Shown here: positions 43,647 to 54,237 of the stretch, in pieces | How positions within the stretch are numbered: position 1 is the stretch's first letter | Layout of the letters: the number at the start of each line of letters is the position of its first letter | NCBI RefSeq assembly: GCF_029962835.1 | Contig: NC_080579.1 | Location: 79,253,959-79,317,958, forward strand | Direction of reading: 5' to 3' | Length of the DNA stretch: 64,000 bases | Source: Magnolia sinica | Lineage: Eukaryota; Streptophyta; Magnoliopsida; Magnoliales; Magnoliaceae | Notes under the pieces: generated by a model | What the model was told of the DNA's origin: nothing | What the model saw: the letters and a program-made list of their open reading frames with translations, nothing else | Database searches by the model: none | Program-made: the position numbers and the translations under genes

Positions 43647-45620
43647 GGTTCCTTTTTCTTTCTCTCGGTCCCACCCCCCAAAAGGAGGGACTTTTGCAAG
43701 GGTCTATGCCACACAAAGCTAGCTCCTGCCCTGCCCCTTAATTAATTTAAATGGATAAATCAATTGAGGGGAGGGAGTGATGCCTCTTGACCTCATAAAG
43801 GGAAAGGTTTGATACTCCGTGCCTTCCAACTCTTGATGCTTGAGATGCGAGATGTTGCCTACGTACTCATTCTGGAACACCTACCTACACACACACACAC
43901 CCGCGCATATTTGCACACATGTCATGGGCCTAATTTTCAATATGATCCAAAACTCTAGTGAGCCATAGCAAAGAGAAATGCAAATCAAGTGAGAAAACTA
44001 TTTTCTTTCGTCAGAGCCGACCAAAGTTTTGAAATAGGGTAAAAGTTGGGCCTTAGGGGACTCATGGGTGCTGCATCAAGTGGACCGTTCAGATTTTGGG
44101 CTCATACACATGAGATGCACATGATGTCTTCTTAGAATTCATATTTATACTAATTATCCATTAATAATTATTAATTAGAATATAAGTAATTATAGTTCAA
44201 ATTCACATCTGCTTTCTAATTAGCAATCATTCTGAAAATAAATTAAATCTAACTAATGTGACTTGTGCATATCCCTTAAAAGTTCGATGTGTGGATGGGA
44301 AAGCTTGTTGGACCCCACATCCGGGCCAAGTTTTAAAACATTCGCTCCCATTGCAAATCAATTGATTCAACTAATGAATAAACTACTGAACCAAATAGGT
44401 ATGTAGGCTCTTCATCACTACCACGAGAGCATCAAGCTATCGATCATGCTCTAATAAGCCATGAACTAATATAAATAGTAATTATTCTCAACAAATTCAT
44501 AAGAAGTAATCTAATTTTTTCCATTGGATCTGGGTAAAGAGGAAAGATCTTGATGCTCGTTCAAAAGAGTGAGGATTCTTTAGCAATACTCCAATATTTT
44601 CTTTCTAATCTTATTACTTTATGCTATGATTTTAAATATATAATAGAAGTAAATGTGTGATGGTTTACATTGTTTTAATTTCTTTCGTTTTACAGGCACT
44701 GCAACACCACCAACCACACCATCAGCTCCTTCAGGTGATTTTTCAAAACATAATCAATTTAGTCATCCATTTTCCTGGCCATTGATTGGGATGTTAAGAT
44801 ATTCAACCAATTTGATTTTACAAGAAGGATGTGTTATCAAAGTTGGGATCCAAAGGATATGAATTGAATTAATGAAGTGAGCTTTTGTAGCATAATCACC
44901 ATGGACCATCCATTTCCCTAGCCATTTCTTAGATTGCTTGGATCATCTCACCAAAGTGATTCTTTGAGTGGGATGGCAATCAATATGCATTAATCGTTAT
45001 CAATGTTGGTACCATTTTTAGTATAATCAAAATGGACCTTCTATTTACTTAGTTACAGGCCATCCAACCAAAGTGAATTTTTTTATACGGATGGTCATTC
45101 AAAGGTGGAAATCATATGATTGATAACACATCAATAATCAAACCATTGTTAATATGTTCAATATAGAGATTCCATTTCCCTGGCCATCCATGCAAATCAG
45201 CCTGGGGGAGTCATTAAGGGCCCATTTGGTGAACCTTCAAAAAGGGTTTAGATGCCGTTTTAAGCTGAACCTTTTTTGATACGTGCGTTTTGATATATAC
45301 TTTCTCGCACAACTCAAAGAAATAGGCACTAAAAAGCCTACTCACCAAAAACCAATTAGATTGATTTTTCGGCGAGTCTAAGCTACGGGCCTACTTTCGT
45401 GGAAATTGAAGTTGCATCGAAAATTCAAATTTAATTAAATTAAAATCTTTTCTATATTGATAATAACCAATTTATGCCTATTTCATTGCCTTTCTCAGGG
45501 CCTTCTAATGGAAGCAGTACTCCAACTGCAAGTGGGTTACCTTCTGTGGACGGATCTAGTGTCATTGCTTTCATTGCAGTTGGATGGTTATCTTTATTTG
45601 TTTTAGTACTCAAGGTCTAG
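42232..45620 (+). CDS. GPI-anchored non-specific lipid transfer protein, 3 exons
   Basis: Exons 42232-42574, 44696-44734 and 45499-45620 join in frame (both introns phase 1, GT...AG) into 167 codons plus TAG. Residues 1-21 form a signal peptide (KLLISVLLFCSWALLG). The mature part has the eight-cysteine motif: C37, C44, C58-C59, C72-x-C74, C100, C109, with spacing C-x6-C-x13-CC-x12-CxC-x25-C-x8-C, and an N-glycosylation site at N87. A Gly/Ser linker (24-33) precedes it; a Thr/Pro/Ser tail and a hydrophobic C-terminus (VIAFIAVGWLSLFVLVL) follow, typical of a GPI signal. Family members sit on the outer plasma membrane and carry cuticle or suberin lipids through the wall. ATG context ACAGCCATGG is favourable. 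Very likely functional; the exact lipid is not predictable. Confidence 0.93.
42575..44695 (+). other. Intron 1 of the lipid transfer protein gene (2121 bp)
   Basis: Begins GTAATG and ends CTTTCGTTTTACAG. It holds A/T-rich DNA, a GGGCCCCACCATGGTG-type dispersed repeat at about 43040-43570, a (TA)n(GA)n microsatellite at 43580-43645 and a short CA run near 43887. No competing exon was seen. Confidence 0.85.
43580..43645. repeat. (TA)n(GA)n microsatellite in intron 1
   Basis: About 26 bp of TA followed by about 38 bp of GA. Uninterrupted. Confidence 0.95.
44735..45498 (+). other. Intron 2 of the lipid transfer protein gene (764 bp)
   Basis: Begins GTGATT and ends CCTTTCTCAG. A repeated phrase, ACCATCCATTTCCCTAGCC / AGTCATCCATTTTCCTGGCC / ATTCCATTTCCCTGGCC, occurs about three times between 44760 and 45190, suggesting an old internal duplication. 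Confidence 0.85.
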
Positions 45621-45717
45621 TTTTTCAAATTTCTTCCTCTAGAACTAAATCTTATTCATGAACTTTGCCTGATAAATGGTTGTCCATTGCAAATTTAGAA
45701 GTTGAATTTTAACCATT

Positions 45718-45720
<3 letters not shown>
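45621..45720 (+). other. Likely 3' untranslated region
   Basis: Follows the TAG stop. T-rich, with no clear AATAAA; GATAAATGG near 45670 is the closest. It leads directly into a long CT run. Confidence 0.4.

Positions 45721-45805
<85 letters not shown>
45721..45805. repeat. (CT)n microsatellite, 85 bp
   Basis: A pure TC dinucleotide run starting about 100 bp after the lipid transfer protein stop codon, followed by GCGTGTGTG. Confidence 0.97.
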
Positions 45806-45807
<2 letters not shown>

Positions 45808-47229
45808 GTGTGTGTTTGGCTGCCTCAGCCTTTCAATTTTTCTAATCTCGTTATTATGATTAATTTCCATAAAGAGATAAGAGTTATTTGATACTCTGGC
45901 ACAGTTCGATGGTTGATACACGTGCACTTCTGTTTATGCACATGGCTTAACCTAGAAGATTTTAATCTCCTATCTATAGGAATTTTTGTGTTGAATTTTA
46001 AGTGTCAATTGCTTTCATTTTAATAATACATTAGATATCAATGGATCGCCTGGATCTTTTGATTGGGTGTCCGAGAATCCAAATGGAACACATTATCCCA
46101 CATCTAGTGATTATTTTTCCTGGTACATGTGGATGATATTGAAGATGTTTGGAACCGTTGATCCAGTTGGCTATTTGACATATGGGTTGTAGTATAAAAA
46201 TCATACACAACAAATCATAGCCATTGGCCCATTGCATTATTGGTATGAAATGAATGGTTAAAGAATAGTTGCGTGAAAAATTATCAATGACCCACATTTA
46301 TTTAGTGAATTTTCCAACTATTAGAGGGCTAAGATTGTCCTGATGTTCTAGCTAGTTGTGCATTCTTGATTTGACAAGATTAATTGTCGATTTGATATCA
46401 CAAACACTTCTATCTTGGAAAATCTTAAAACCTTAATGGTTGGCCATAATTAAAAGGTTATTAAGAAAATGCAACATATGAGAAAATAGGGTGAAGGTTG
46501 GACACATAGTATCAACATTTGTAAGACATATCAACCTGGCACATTATGTTGGTTTCCATTTGCAAAAAATGGACACATAAGGACATTTCAAGGGCATTAA
46601 GCATACAAATTCTAGAGTAATTGTGCCACAATTGACCATTTTCTCCACCACATGTATTTTCATTGAGATCTTAATATTTTCTAGACTTTTTAATTTCCAA
46701 ATCCTTGTATTTTAGATTAAATAATCAAAATTAACTTTCATTGAATTCCTTGTTTCAAAAATGAAGCAAATGCCATATATTCTTGAAAATAAGTCTTTGG
46801 TTGTACCAAATTTTTTGTGAAAAAATATTATACTAATATCTTAGTACTTCCATTTGGTTTCGTGAAAACATTTTTATTTATCATTCTAAAATACATCAAT
46901 TTTATTATATTGACTTCTAATTATACTAATGTGAATGTCTCCAGCTTCTTTAGATTTCCCTTCCTCTGTTGTAGTTGGGGTGTAGTATTGACTCATATAT
47001 GAAAATGCATTAGATTTTGAGGTCACTACTAAGATAAAAATTTATAGTAGGTTAGCAACGGTAGAATTACTTAAAGGTGAAAAATCGTAAGATTTCCTAA
47101 CTCAAGTGTCTATAATTGTAGATTCTGAATAAGGCCTTCAGTAACAAAAAAGGAATTGGTTAAACACACTCTTTTTCCCACACCACGTGGTCTGCCTTAT
47201 AAAATTTTACTATTATCAAAACTTCAGCA
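45806..47229. other. AT-rich DNA with a partial MITE and no gene
   Basis: GTTATTTGATACTCTGGCAC and GATACACGTGCACTT near 45883-45930 match the left end of the element at 41750-42124, but no right end was found. Around 46030-46310 is a dispersed repeat with GGATCGCCTGGATC and GAACCGTTGATCCAG. The rest is A/T-rich with no motif. Open frames at 46031-46297 and 46817-47002 are not supported. Confidence 0.5.
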
Positions 47230-47463
47230 ATATTACATCTAACCTTACTTCATAGAGTTTAAAATCTCATATAAGTAAAAAAGGATAATAAATAGTACCT
47301 AGCCTTTCTGCCTTGGGTTTAAACTTCCAAATTGGCAAAAATGAAATAAGTAACACCTAGTCTTACTTCACAAGTTTAAGGCTTTCCGTCGAAAAAAAAA
47401 TAATAATAATAAATAATAAGCAACACTTGGCTTTATTTCATAGGGTTTAAAATCCTGAATAAG

Positions 47464-47465
<2 letters not shown>
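47230..47465. repeat. Tandem repeat, unit about 65-70 bp, about 4 copies
   Basis: Units begin near 47232, 47298, 47356 and 47424. The shared core is ACACCTAGcCTTaCTTCATAG followed by GTTTAAAaTCcT and an A-rich AAGTAAAAAAGGATAATAA-like link. Units are diverged. A TA run (47467-47499) follows. Confidence 0.65.

Positions 47466-47466
<1 letters not shown>

Positions 47467-47499
<33 letters not shown>
47467..47499. repeat. (TA)n microsatellite
   Basis: A run of about 33 bp of alternating A and T, followed by an A-run. Confidence 0.9.
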
Positions 47500-47501
<2 letters not shown>

Positions 47502-47819
47502 AAAAAAAAAACAGAGAGAGAATATAGGTAGGAGACAATGATCGTGAAAATAAATAAAAAGTAAGTGTGTACTACTGATGCTCTTAGGATGTGTGCTTTT
47601 TCTATAAAAGGGCTGGTTGAATGTCTTCAATTCTAGCTCTATTCTTATATTCAGTTGCTTTCTTAATTTGAAATCATCTCCCGGGTCACAAAAACCCTCT
47701 CTAACACTCTCTCAACCTCACGGCTTCTTTCTGCCTATGGTTAACCAACTAGGGTGTTCGGTGTAGTGTGGTTTAAATAGACCTAGACAGGTGGCCATTC
47801 AAGGGTCACCCATAGGCTA

Positions 47820-48535
47820 TATTGAAGATTAATGATTTGATTGAGCTAATAGTGAAAATGAACAGTCTAATCAAATTGACATTGAAGATGGGTAGTTCAA
47901 TTGAACCAAAAGTGAAGATTAATGGTCTAATTGGACTTATTGAAGATGAATGTTCATATTATATTGAAATTGATCAATGTGACAATCATCAATGTTCTAA
48001 TTGGCTTGATATTGATGATATGGTCTAATATTGAAGAAGAACAATTTTATTGGATCTAATTTGATTATTAATCTTCAATATCATACTATTAATAATCAAT
48101 ATGGTCCAATTAGATCGTTCATCTTTAATATCGACTATATAAGATTGCTTATCTTTGACATTGATCCAATTCAACCATTCATATTTAGTATTGTTCAAAT
48201 TTGACCGTTCAGGTTCAATATCAATACAATCTAACTGTTTATTTTATTTTAAGTATTGACCTAAGTGAACTATTCATCTCCAATCTCAACATAATTAGAC
48301 CATTGATATTCAACTTTAGATTGATCAAATTGTTCATCTTTTATATTTGTCTTGTTAGTTTCATTCAAATTGGATGATTCAATTTTGACATCGGTCCACT
48401 AGGTTGTTGATTTTTAGTATTAGCCCAATATGACTATATATCTTCAATTTTAGCACCATCGGACCATTAATCTTTAATATCAATTCAATCAGTCCATTGA
48501 TCTTCTATTTTGGCCTAGATAGACCACCCTTAGGT
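47820..48535. repeat. Head-to-head array of a degenerate about 30-35 bp unit
   Basis: From 47820 to about 48050 the motif GGTCTAATTgGATTgATATTGAAGATgAA recurs in direct orientation. From about 48065 to 48535 its reverse complement (TTCATCTTCAATATcaATCcAATTaGACC, degenerate) recurs at least ten times. The turn-over point is near 48055-48070. Units vary heavily. The open frame at 47822-48028 is a by-product of the repeat. Confidence 0.75.
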
Positions 48536-48641
48536 ACAAGCCCACCAACACCACATACTCAAGATTGGGGCAACTCTTTGTCCAGCAACTCAACTATAAT
48601 TTTTACATCACTTTCAACGATAATTATATAGTAGCCATGTT

Positions 48642-49291
48642 TAGAGTGGTACACGAGTCGAGTCGAACTTGGCACGGCTCGGCTAAGCCAACAACTAACC
48701 CCAGCTTAAACTCGGCTTGGCTCGGTCCTCGAGCTTGACTAGCCAGCTCAGCTTAGTTTGGTTAGCATGTCGGCTAGTTTGAGCCAAGTTCATTCCTGTG
48801 CGATATTTTCGCAAATACATAAAATGTATATTTAATCTTTAATAGAATGCAAAACGGTAACAACACTTTACATGTATTTCATCAAACACTTAGTAAGCAG
48901 CATCAAAAACAAGATATGAGGGTAGTATTATAGCGTATTATTTCATATTTATTCCTTTCACGCCACCAGCTGATTCTGCAAAGAATGTATGCATCCGAAA
49001 CAACACTTTGTTGAGTCATTTCATCAAACACTGGGTGAGCAACATCAAGATAATGAGCAGCATCAAGATAAAAATAACCGATTCATCGAGCCGATTCGAT
49101 TTGAGTTAACTCAAGTTGAGGTTTGAGCAGAGTCAAATCGAGCTCGGCAAGCTCAAACTCAGCTCAAAATTTATTCGAGCTCCAAAAACCAACTCCGCTC
49201 AGTCCAAATCCAATTTTGATCCGAGGCGAGTCAAGCTTTTCCAAGTCGGGTCGAGTAGCTGACCCAGCTAACTCGACTGGTGTGCAGCTCT
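48642..49291. mobile_element. MULE-like MITE, copy 1
   Basis: The left end TAGAGTGGTACACGAGTCGAG and the right end ...CTGGTGTGCAGCTCT are inverted relatives (GAGCTGcACACCAGTCGAG on the complement). The 9-bp duplication AGCCATGTT is at 48633-48641 and 49292-49300, as made by Mutator-like transposases. Interior: CGAGCTTGACTAGCCAGCTC near the left; CGAGTCAAGCTTTTCCAAGTC near the right; ATTTCATCAAACACTTAGT and a near copy in the middle. No coding. Confidence 0.87.
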
Positions 49292-49300
49292 AGCCATGTT

Positions 49301-50224
49301 CCACACAAAGAGCAAGACCCTCCAACAGCGGGCGAGCCTCTACGCGAATATTCGAACCCTAACCATACCCTTGGCAAAAGCAAAGAGGAACTCATCCTTT
49401 CATCATCCGCCAACACCACCTCCCCCATAAGGCCGATGGACTGTGTTTTAGATATGCTATCCAATCTATTTAGAAAATGGGCCCCACTAGGATGAATGAG
49501 CATCCTAAAAATTCAGGCCATTCAAAACTCAAGTGGGCCACACCACGTAATTTTAGAAGTTCTGTGTATGTTTTTTCATATTGTGGTCCACATGAGTTTT
49601 GGATCAGCCTGATTTTTGCGCACCAAGAACGGTGGGCTCTAAACCTATTATAATAGGTAAACCTTCACCTACAAAGCTTCATAAATGGATCGGACACTTC
49701 ATTTAAAATCCTTCAATCAGCTACTTAGGATGGTATTCATAGTCAACTTTTTCACGTACATTCATGGACCTTAGACCTCGTACATTCATGCCACGTGTAT
49801 GATGATCAAGTGCCTAGCAAAAAAGGGTGCCCGTACAATGCTATGTCAGTCCTACAATCGTATCTGTTCACTTGTGCCCTTCTAAATAGACGGCAGAAAA
49901 TGGTCCACCGTCACATGGGACTAAAATCATCCAATCTCCATGCATTACTACTATGGGCCATCAAATGTAGATCCCACCATATGGATGGTCTAGATTCATT
50001 GACCACACAACCACCTGTACGGTGCCAAGTAGCAATCACTCAACGGTGAATCTCGACCATAGTTTAAAAACTCAAACAACTCGACCATAGTTTAATAAAC
50101 AGACGGCCTGATAAATAAATAAATCAACAGATATCGTCCTTTTCCTTGCAATCAAATAAGTAACGATGTCGATTCGTTAACATCTAGAAAAAACTGAGTA
50201 GATTCTGATCAAAGGGGAATTATT
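49301..50224. other. Intergenic DNA with a partial family B repeat
   Basis: Family B blocks at about 49440-49650 (TGCTATCCAATCTATTTAG, AATGGGCCCCACTAGGATG, AGTGGGCCACACCACG, GAGTTTTGGATCAGCCTG). Between 49700 and 50220 no gene is seen; the frame at 49795-50049 has no motif. Confidence 0.5.
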
Positions 50225-51260
50225 ATTGTAACTACCCTACTATGTGAGGCCCACCATGATTTGAGTGCCATCGAACCTGTCCATTAAATGCATCTCCTCA
50301 TGCTCGGACTAATTCGCAAAATCCAGCCTTATATATTACTCAAGTGGGCCACACCAAAGAAAACAATGAGGGACGTTGGGTAGGGAGATGCCCACCATAG
50401 AATCTTCCAGATTAAATGTGGGATCCACCATGTTGTGTATATGTCATCCAGTCCAGTCATTAGGTGTGCCCCACGAGGATGAAGGGGCACATTAAAACTC
50501 AGGTGGACTCTGAGCTATACACTAGTCAAACCGAGTTGAGCTTGGCACAGCTCATCTCAGCCAGTAGCTAACCCTAGCTCAAACTTCGCTCGGCTCAGTC
50601 CTCGAGCTTGATTAGCCAGCTCAGCTCGATTCGTCAGCAGCTTAGGTAAACACATACAACTCTTCAACTTTTCACATAATGCAAAATAGTAATAACCGCA
50701 TAGAGATATCTCATCAAACATTGGGCCGGCAACATCAAAATCATGATTTGAGGGCAGTTTTATAATATGAAGTTTTTTTTTTTTTTTTGGTAATGATTTA
50801 CTTCATATCCATTCCTTCCTCAGTACTAGCCCATCGTCCAGATAATCTTTACACATGAAATAGTACTTCATTGTGTCATTTCATCAAACACTTGGTGAGC
50901 AATATCAATATCAAAATAGTTGAGTCACCAAGTAGATTCAATTCGAGTTGAGGTTCGATCCGACTCGAGTCAAGCTCGGGCAAGCTCGAACTCAAAAAAT
51001 CAGCTTAACTCGGCTCGAACTCCGTTTCGAACCGTGTCATATCGAGCTTTTTCGAGTCAAGCCGAGTTGAGCGAGCTAACCAAGCTAAGTCGGTTCATGT
51101 ACAGCTCTCTAGGTGGACTACAAAAGCTGAATATATAGGTTTTAGGCGTGATCATACATTGCTAGTGGTGTGTCCCACCTGAGTTTTGGATGGTGATGAT
51201 TCTTGCAACGCATGATGATCATGAGTGAGTGCACAGATTCACGGTTTGGATTCCATATAT
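50225..51260 (+). repeat. Family B repeat split by MULE-like MITE copy 2
   Basis: Left half 50225-50509: CTATGTGAGGCCCACCATG, ACTCAAGTGGGCCACACC, GGGATCCACCATGTTGTG, ATTAAAACTCAGGTGGACT. Right half 51120-51260: AGGTTTTAGGCGTGATCA, TGTCCCACCTGAGTTTTGG. The halves are separated by the element 50510-51110 and rejoin when it and one AGGTGGACT are removed. Confidence 0.75.
50510..51110. mobile_element. MULE-like MITE, copy 2
   Basis: The 9-bp duplication AGGTGGACT is at 50501-50509 and 51111-51119. Left CTGAGCTATACACTAG, right CATGTACAGCTCTCT. Same interior order as copy 1, including CCTCGAGCTTGATTAGCCAG and TCATTTCATCAAACACTTGG, plus a T-run of 18 near 50771. No open frame of its own. Confidence 0.88.
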
Positions 51261-51367
51261 ACATCGAAGGTAGCCCCACAGTACTAACATATGCGGTTAT
51301 TCCAAACCAAAACACATTACATTTCCCAGATATTTAACGTTAATATCCAAGTCTACCACCTTGATAA

Positions 51368-51375
51368 TATAAAAG
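51368..51375 (+). promoter_or_regulatory. TATA box of the GDSL gene
   Basis: TATAAAAG sits 64 bp before the ATG at 51432, which would leave a 5' untranslated region of about 30-35 nt. It is the only strong TATA motif in the 140 bp upstream. Confidence 0.55.
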
Positions 51376-51431
51376 CATGTTATTTCTCTTCGCCTGACCA
51401 ATCAAATCAAAATCCAATCCACCGTTCAAAC

Positions 51432-51699
51432 ATGGTAAATCCAATATTTTCTCTATACTGGGTGTGGGCCATCTTCTTCTTTGCAAGTGAGAGTGATGGA
51501 TTTCGAGATCGTGGCGCAGTACTGGGCCACCATTCTCCGCCAGCGATCTTTGTGTTTGGGGACTCACTTAGTGACACTGGAAATCTCATGGCAGCATTTC
51601 CGTTCTTGGCAGATGCAGAGAACTCACCATACGGATCGACCTTCTTCCATGGCCCTTCTGGGAGATATTCCGACGGTCGATTGATTATTGACTTCATGG
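51432..51699 (+). CDS. GDSL esterase/lipase, exon 1 only
   Basis: Opens at ATG 51432 (MVNPIFSLYWVWAIFFF...), giving an N-terminal signal peptide of about 19 residues. Then AIFVFGDSLSDTGN (residues 38-51) is block I of plant GDSL hydrolases, with the nucleophile Ser45, and SPYGSTFFHGPSGRYSDGRL then IIDFMG follows, as in family members. The frame meets a GT donor (G|GTGAGAT) at 51699/51700 in phase 1, where exon 1 of many plant GDSL genes ends. Family members are secreted esterases acting on wall or cuticle esters and lipids. No exon 2 (blocks II-V with the Asp-His pair) was found to 64000, so either the intron exceeds 12 kb or this is a gene fragment. Confidence 0.8.
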
Positions 51700-51746
51700 G
51701 TGAGATCTCATTCCCACCCAATTGTTTTATTTCATTGTTTGAGGTT

Positions 51747-51835
51747 GTGTTTGGTTGCACTAAATATCATGAAATTCTACAGTAAATTAGCCTGATTAAT
51801 CTTGTAATTTCGTGATATTTGGTGCAACCAAACAC
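51747..51835. repeat. 89-bp hairpin MITE in GDSL intron 1
   Basis: The left arm 51747-51776 (GTGTTTGGTTGCACTAAATA then TCATGAAATT) is complementary to the right arm 51806-51835 with two mismatches. The loop is 29 nt. It starts 47 bp after the exon 1 donor site. The GTGTTTGGTTGCAC end resembles short plant hAT-type MITE ends, but no clear duplication was found. Confidence 0.75.
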
Positions 51836-52149
51836 TAGCTTTAAAAAATTTTTACAAATAAAAAATAAAAAATAAAAAGAAGAATAGAGGTATCATGATG
51901 CATGTACATTAAGAGACATTTTTGCTAATCGTACACCAAAGTGTGGATGAATGGTCCCCACACGGTCATTGATTGGTCCATACAAGTGGGTCTTGATTGG
52001 TCCATATATACAAGTGGGTCTGAGCCAGTGTGGGAGCCACACATCCAAGTACGTGACCTTTTCGTATGTTAACCAATCAAAGGATGTCTTGGCACTTGTT
52101 TTTTTTTTTTGTTTCATCCAAATCTCATGTGGCGTCAGGAAGTAAGGGA

Positions 52150-52741
52150 TATTTGGAAGCGGATTGACTGGTGTACCTAGCTGTATAGCTGGTGTATTGA
52201 CGTCAGCAAGTTCTGTGGGTCCCATCATGATGTATGTATTATATCCAAACCATCCATCCATTTGGTGAGCTTGTTGTAAGGCTTGAGACGAAAAATAAGA
52301 CAGATCCAACTATCAAATGGACCACACTACAAAAAGCATCAGGGGATTGTACGTCTACCATTGAAACCCTTTTGGGGTCACAGAAGTTTTGGATCAATAT
52401 GATATTTGTTTTTCCTCTTCATCCAGGTATTTCTGACCCTATTAACAGAATGGATGGAAAATAAACGTTATGTTGGGTCTTACAAATTTTTTAACAGTGA
52501 AAATCATTATCCCCGCTGCTATTTGTGGTGTGGTCCAGTTGATCTTTGGATATGATTCATTTTTTTTATAATGCTCTAAAATGATCTCAAAAAATGGATA
52601 AACGGTGTGGATATAATAAATACATCAATGTGGGGCCATGTAACTTTGATCTCTTTTGAACAGTTGTAAAACTCGGAGCTCGAGGAGCGTCAGCGCTCGT
52701 CTTCGCACGACACGTACCTACATCAGCTATATAGCTGATGT
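52150..52741 (+). repeat. Dispersed repeat family A copy with palindromic end
   Basis: Blocks CTGTATAGCTGGTGTATTGA, CTGTGGGTCCCATCATGATG, ATGGACCACACTACAAAAAG, CAGAAGTTTTGGATCAATAT, GTGGTGTGGTCCAGTTGATC and ATCAATGTGGGGCC. The end carries ACATCAGCTATATAGCTGATGT, a perfect 22-bp palindrome at about 52720-52741. The block order is also that of the repeat embedded in the gypsy LTR (18187-18600). Confidence 0.65.
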
Positions 52742-52839
52742 TGGTGGTAAAGGTTGGTAGATTAATGGTATGAGTCTCATGCAGATGCTCCATCAAGTAG
52801 TTAGTAAACAACCTTGTGCAGCCAAAGAAAATTGTACAA

Positions 52840-53240
52840 ATTTATGTGGGGCCCACTGTGATGTATAAATGGCATCCAATCTATCTATCACATTCAGCAC
52901 CTAATGATTTCCTTGGTGGCCAAAAAATATTGCCAATCCAAAATTCAAGTGGGCCACACCACAAGGAACGGTTGGTATGTGGATTCCCACCATTAAAAAT
53001 ATTTCTTTTAATTTTATATGTCATCTATTTCATTCAGATGATGCCAAGATGAGTTGACAGCCAGAAAATGAGGTTATTCCAAAACTCAAGTGAACCATAA
53101 CACATGATTGTAGATGTTATAGGCATGATTTTACATGGTGTCGTCCACGGTTTTGGATGGACCTAATTTCAGAATTAAGGACAATAGGAAGTTCACATGA
53201 TGGACCGATTGGATATCATTAAAAGATCATAGTGGGTTCC
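52840..53240 (+). repeat. Dispersed repeat family B copy
   Basis: GTGGGGCCCACTGTGATGTA, AAATTCAAGTGGGCCACACC, CCACCATTAAAAATATTTC, GAGGTTATTCCAAAACTCAA, GATTGTAGATGTTATAGGCA, CGGTTTTGGATGGACC. The order matches 39680-40100. Confidence 0.65.
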
Positions 53241-53709
53241 CTCATGTATTGTTGTTGTGTAAAATGAAGTAAAAGAAAACCAAGCCCTGAGGCTGTGTTT
53301 GGAAACAATTGATTTCATGCCAAACAATGGAAGGGAAAAGAGTTTTCCTTCTATATGACGATTTAGGTTGTTTGAATGGTATTTAAAAAAAAAATTTTTA
53401 AAAAAATGATAAAGTCTACTTACTAGTATTATACTTTGTGAGAAAAATATAAGATTTTTACTTGTTATCCAAATACATTTAAGATGGAAATCCAGGTTTC
53501 AATAATTTCCATAGAGATCATCATTGGATTTTTTTTTCTTGAATTCCAAGTATCAAAACATACCCTAAATGAAATACTTTTAACACCCAAAACGGAGTGT
53601 GAGACAAAGTTTTGTACATTTTCATTAAAACATATGATATTTTCTTCCTTCTCTGTTAGATAAGAGTAGATGGATTTACTACAAACATTTCTACTTTAAA
53701 GATCAATGA
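53241..53709. other. A/T-rich DNA with a possible small hAT-like MITE
   Basis: GGCTGTGTTTGGAAACAATT near 53291 and the near-complementary TATCAAAACATACCCTAAAT near 53552 could be ends of a 280-bp MITE. The fit is imperfect and no duplication was found. No gene. Confidence 0.4.
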
Positions 53710-54237
53710 GAAATCAACATGTGGGGCCTACCAGGATGTTTTAATGAAATCCAATCTGCCCATCATTTGTGCCCTCATGTTTATCTACATGGTGCCCGAA
53801 AAATCAGGAAAAACCAAAACTTGGATGGGATACACCATAGGGAACAATTAGGATTTCGACGACCCCATATTGGAAACCTTTCAGATTGTATGTGGGGCCA
53901 ACTGTTGTATCCCATCTAATCCATTCAAAAGATTCATCCAACGGATGGATGGACACCAAAAAGATCAGGACATTCCAAAAGTAGAAGCAGTAGAGTCAAT
54001 TGCAAAAAGTACTAGTTTGAAAGGCTCATTGGAATTGATCCGCTATGGGATTTACATTATAGGCTACAGAATCACCTGAAGTACTAAATGGAATAGGTAT
54101 TAGTTTTAGGTTGGCTACAAGACATGATTTTATAGGGTTTATGCATGATTTCACATGGTGTGGCCCACTTGAGTTTTAGGGGGGCTAAGGAAAATAGGAG
54201 GGCTTCACATGATGAATAGATTGTATGCCCTTAAAAC
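53710..54237 (+). repeat. Family B repeat, left half, split by copia-3
   Basis: GTGGGGCCTACCAGGATGTT, TTGTGCCCTCATGTTTATC, GTATGTGGGGCCAACTG, GATTTCACATGGTGTGGCCC and GAGTTTTAGGGGGGC follow the family order. It ends CCTTAAAAC (with the copia-3 duplication AAAAC); the repeat resumes at 60200 as ATCATGGTGTGCCCCC. Confidence 0.7.

Noticed and set aside
45709-45927. Arg/Glu-repeat open frame on the minus strand
   Set aside because: It is the translation of an 85-bp (CT)n microsatellite.
47822-48028. Ile/Glu-rich open frame with an apparent repeat
   Set aside because: By-product of the degenerate satellite unit; the reverse-oriented part has no such frame.
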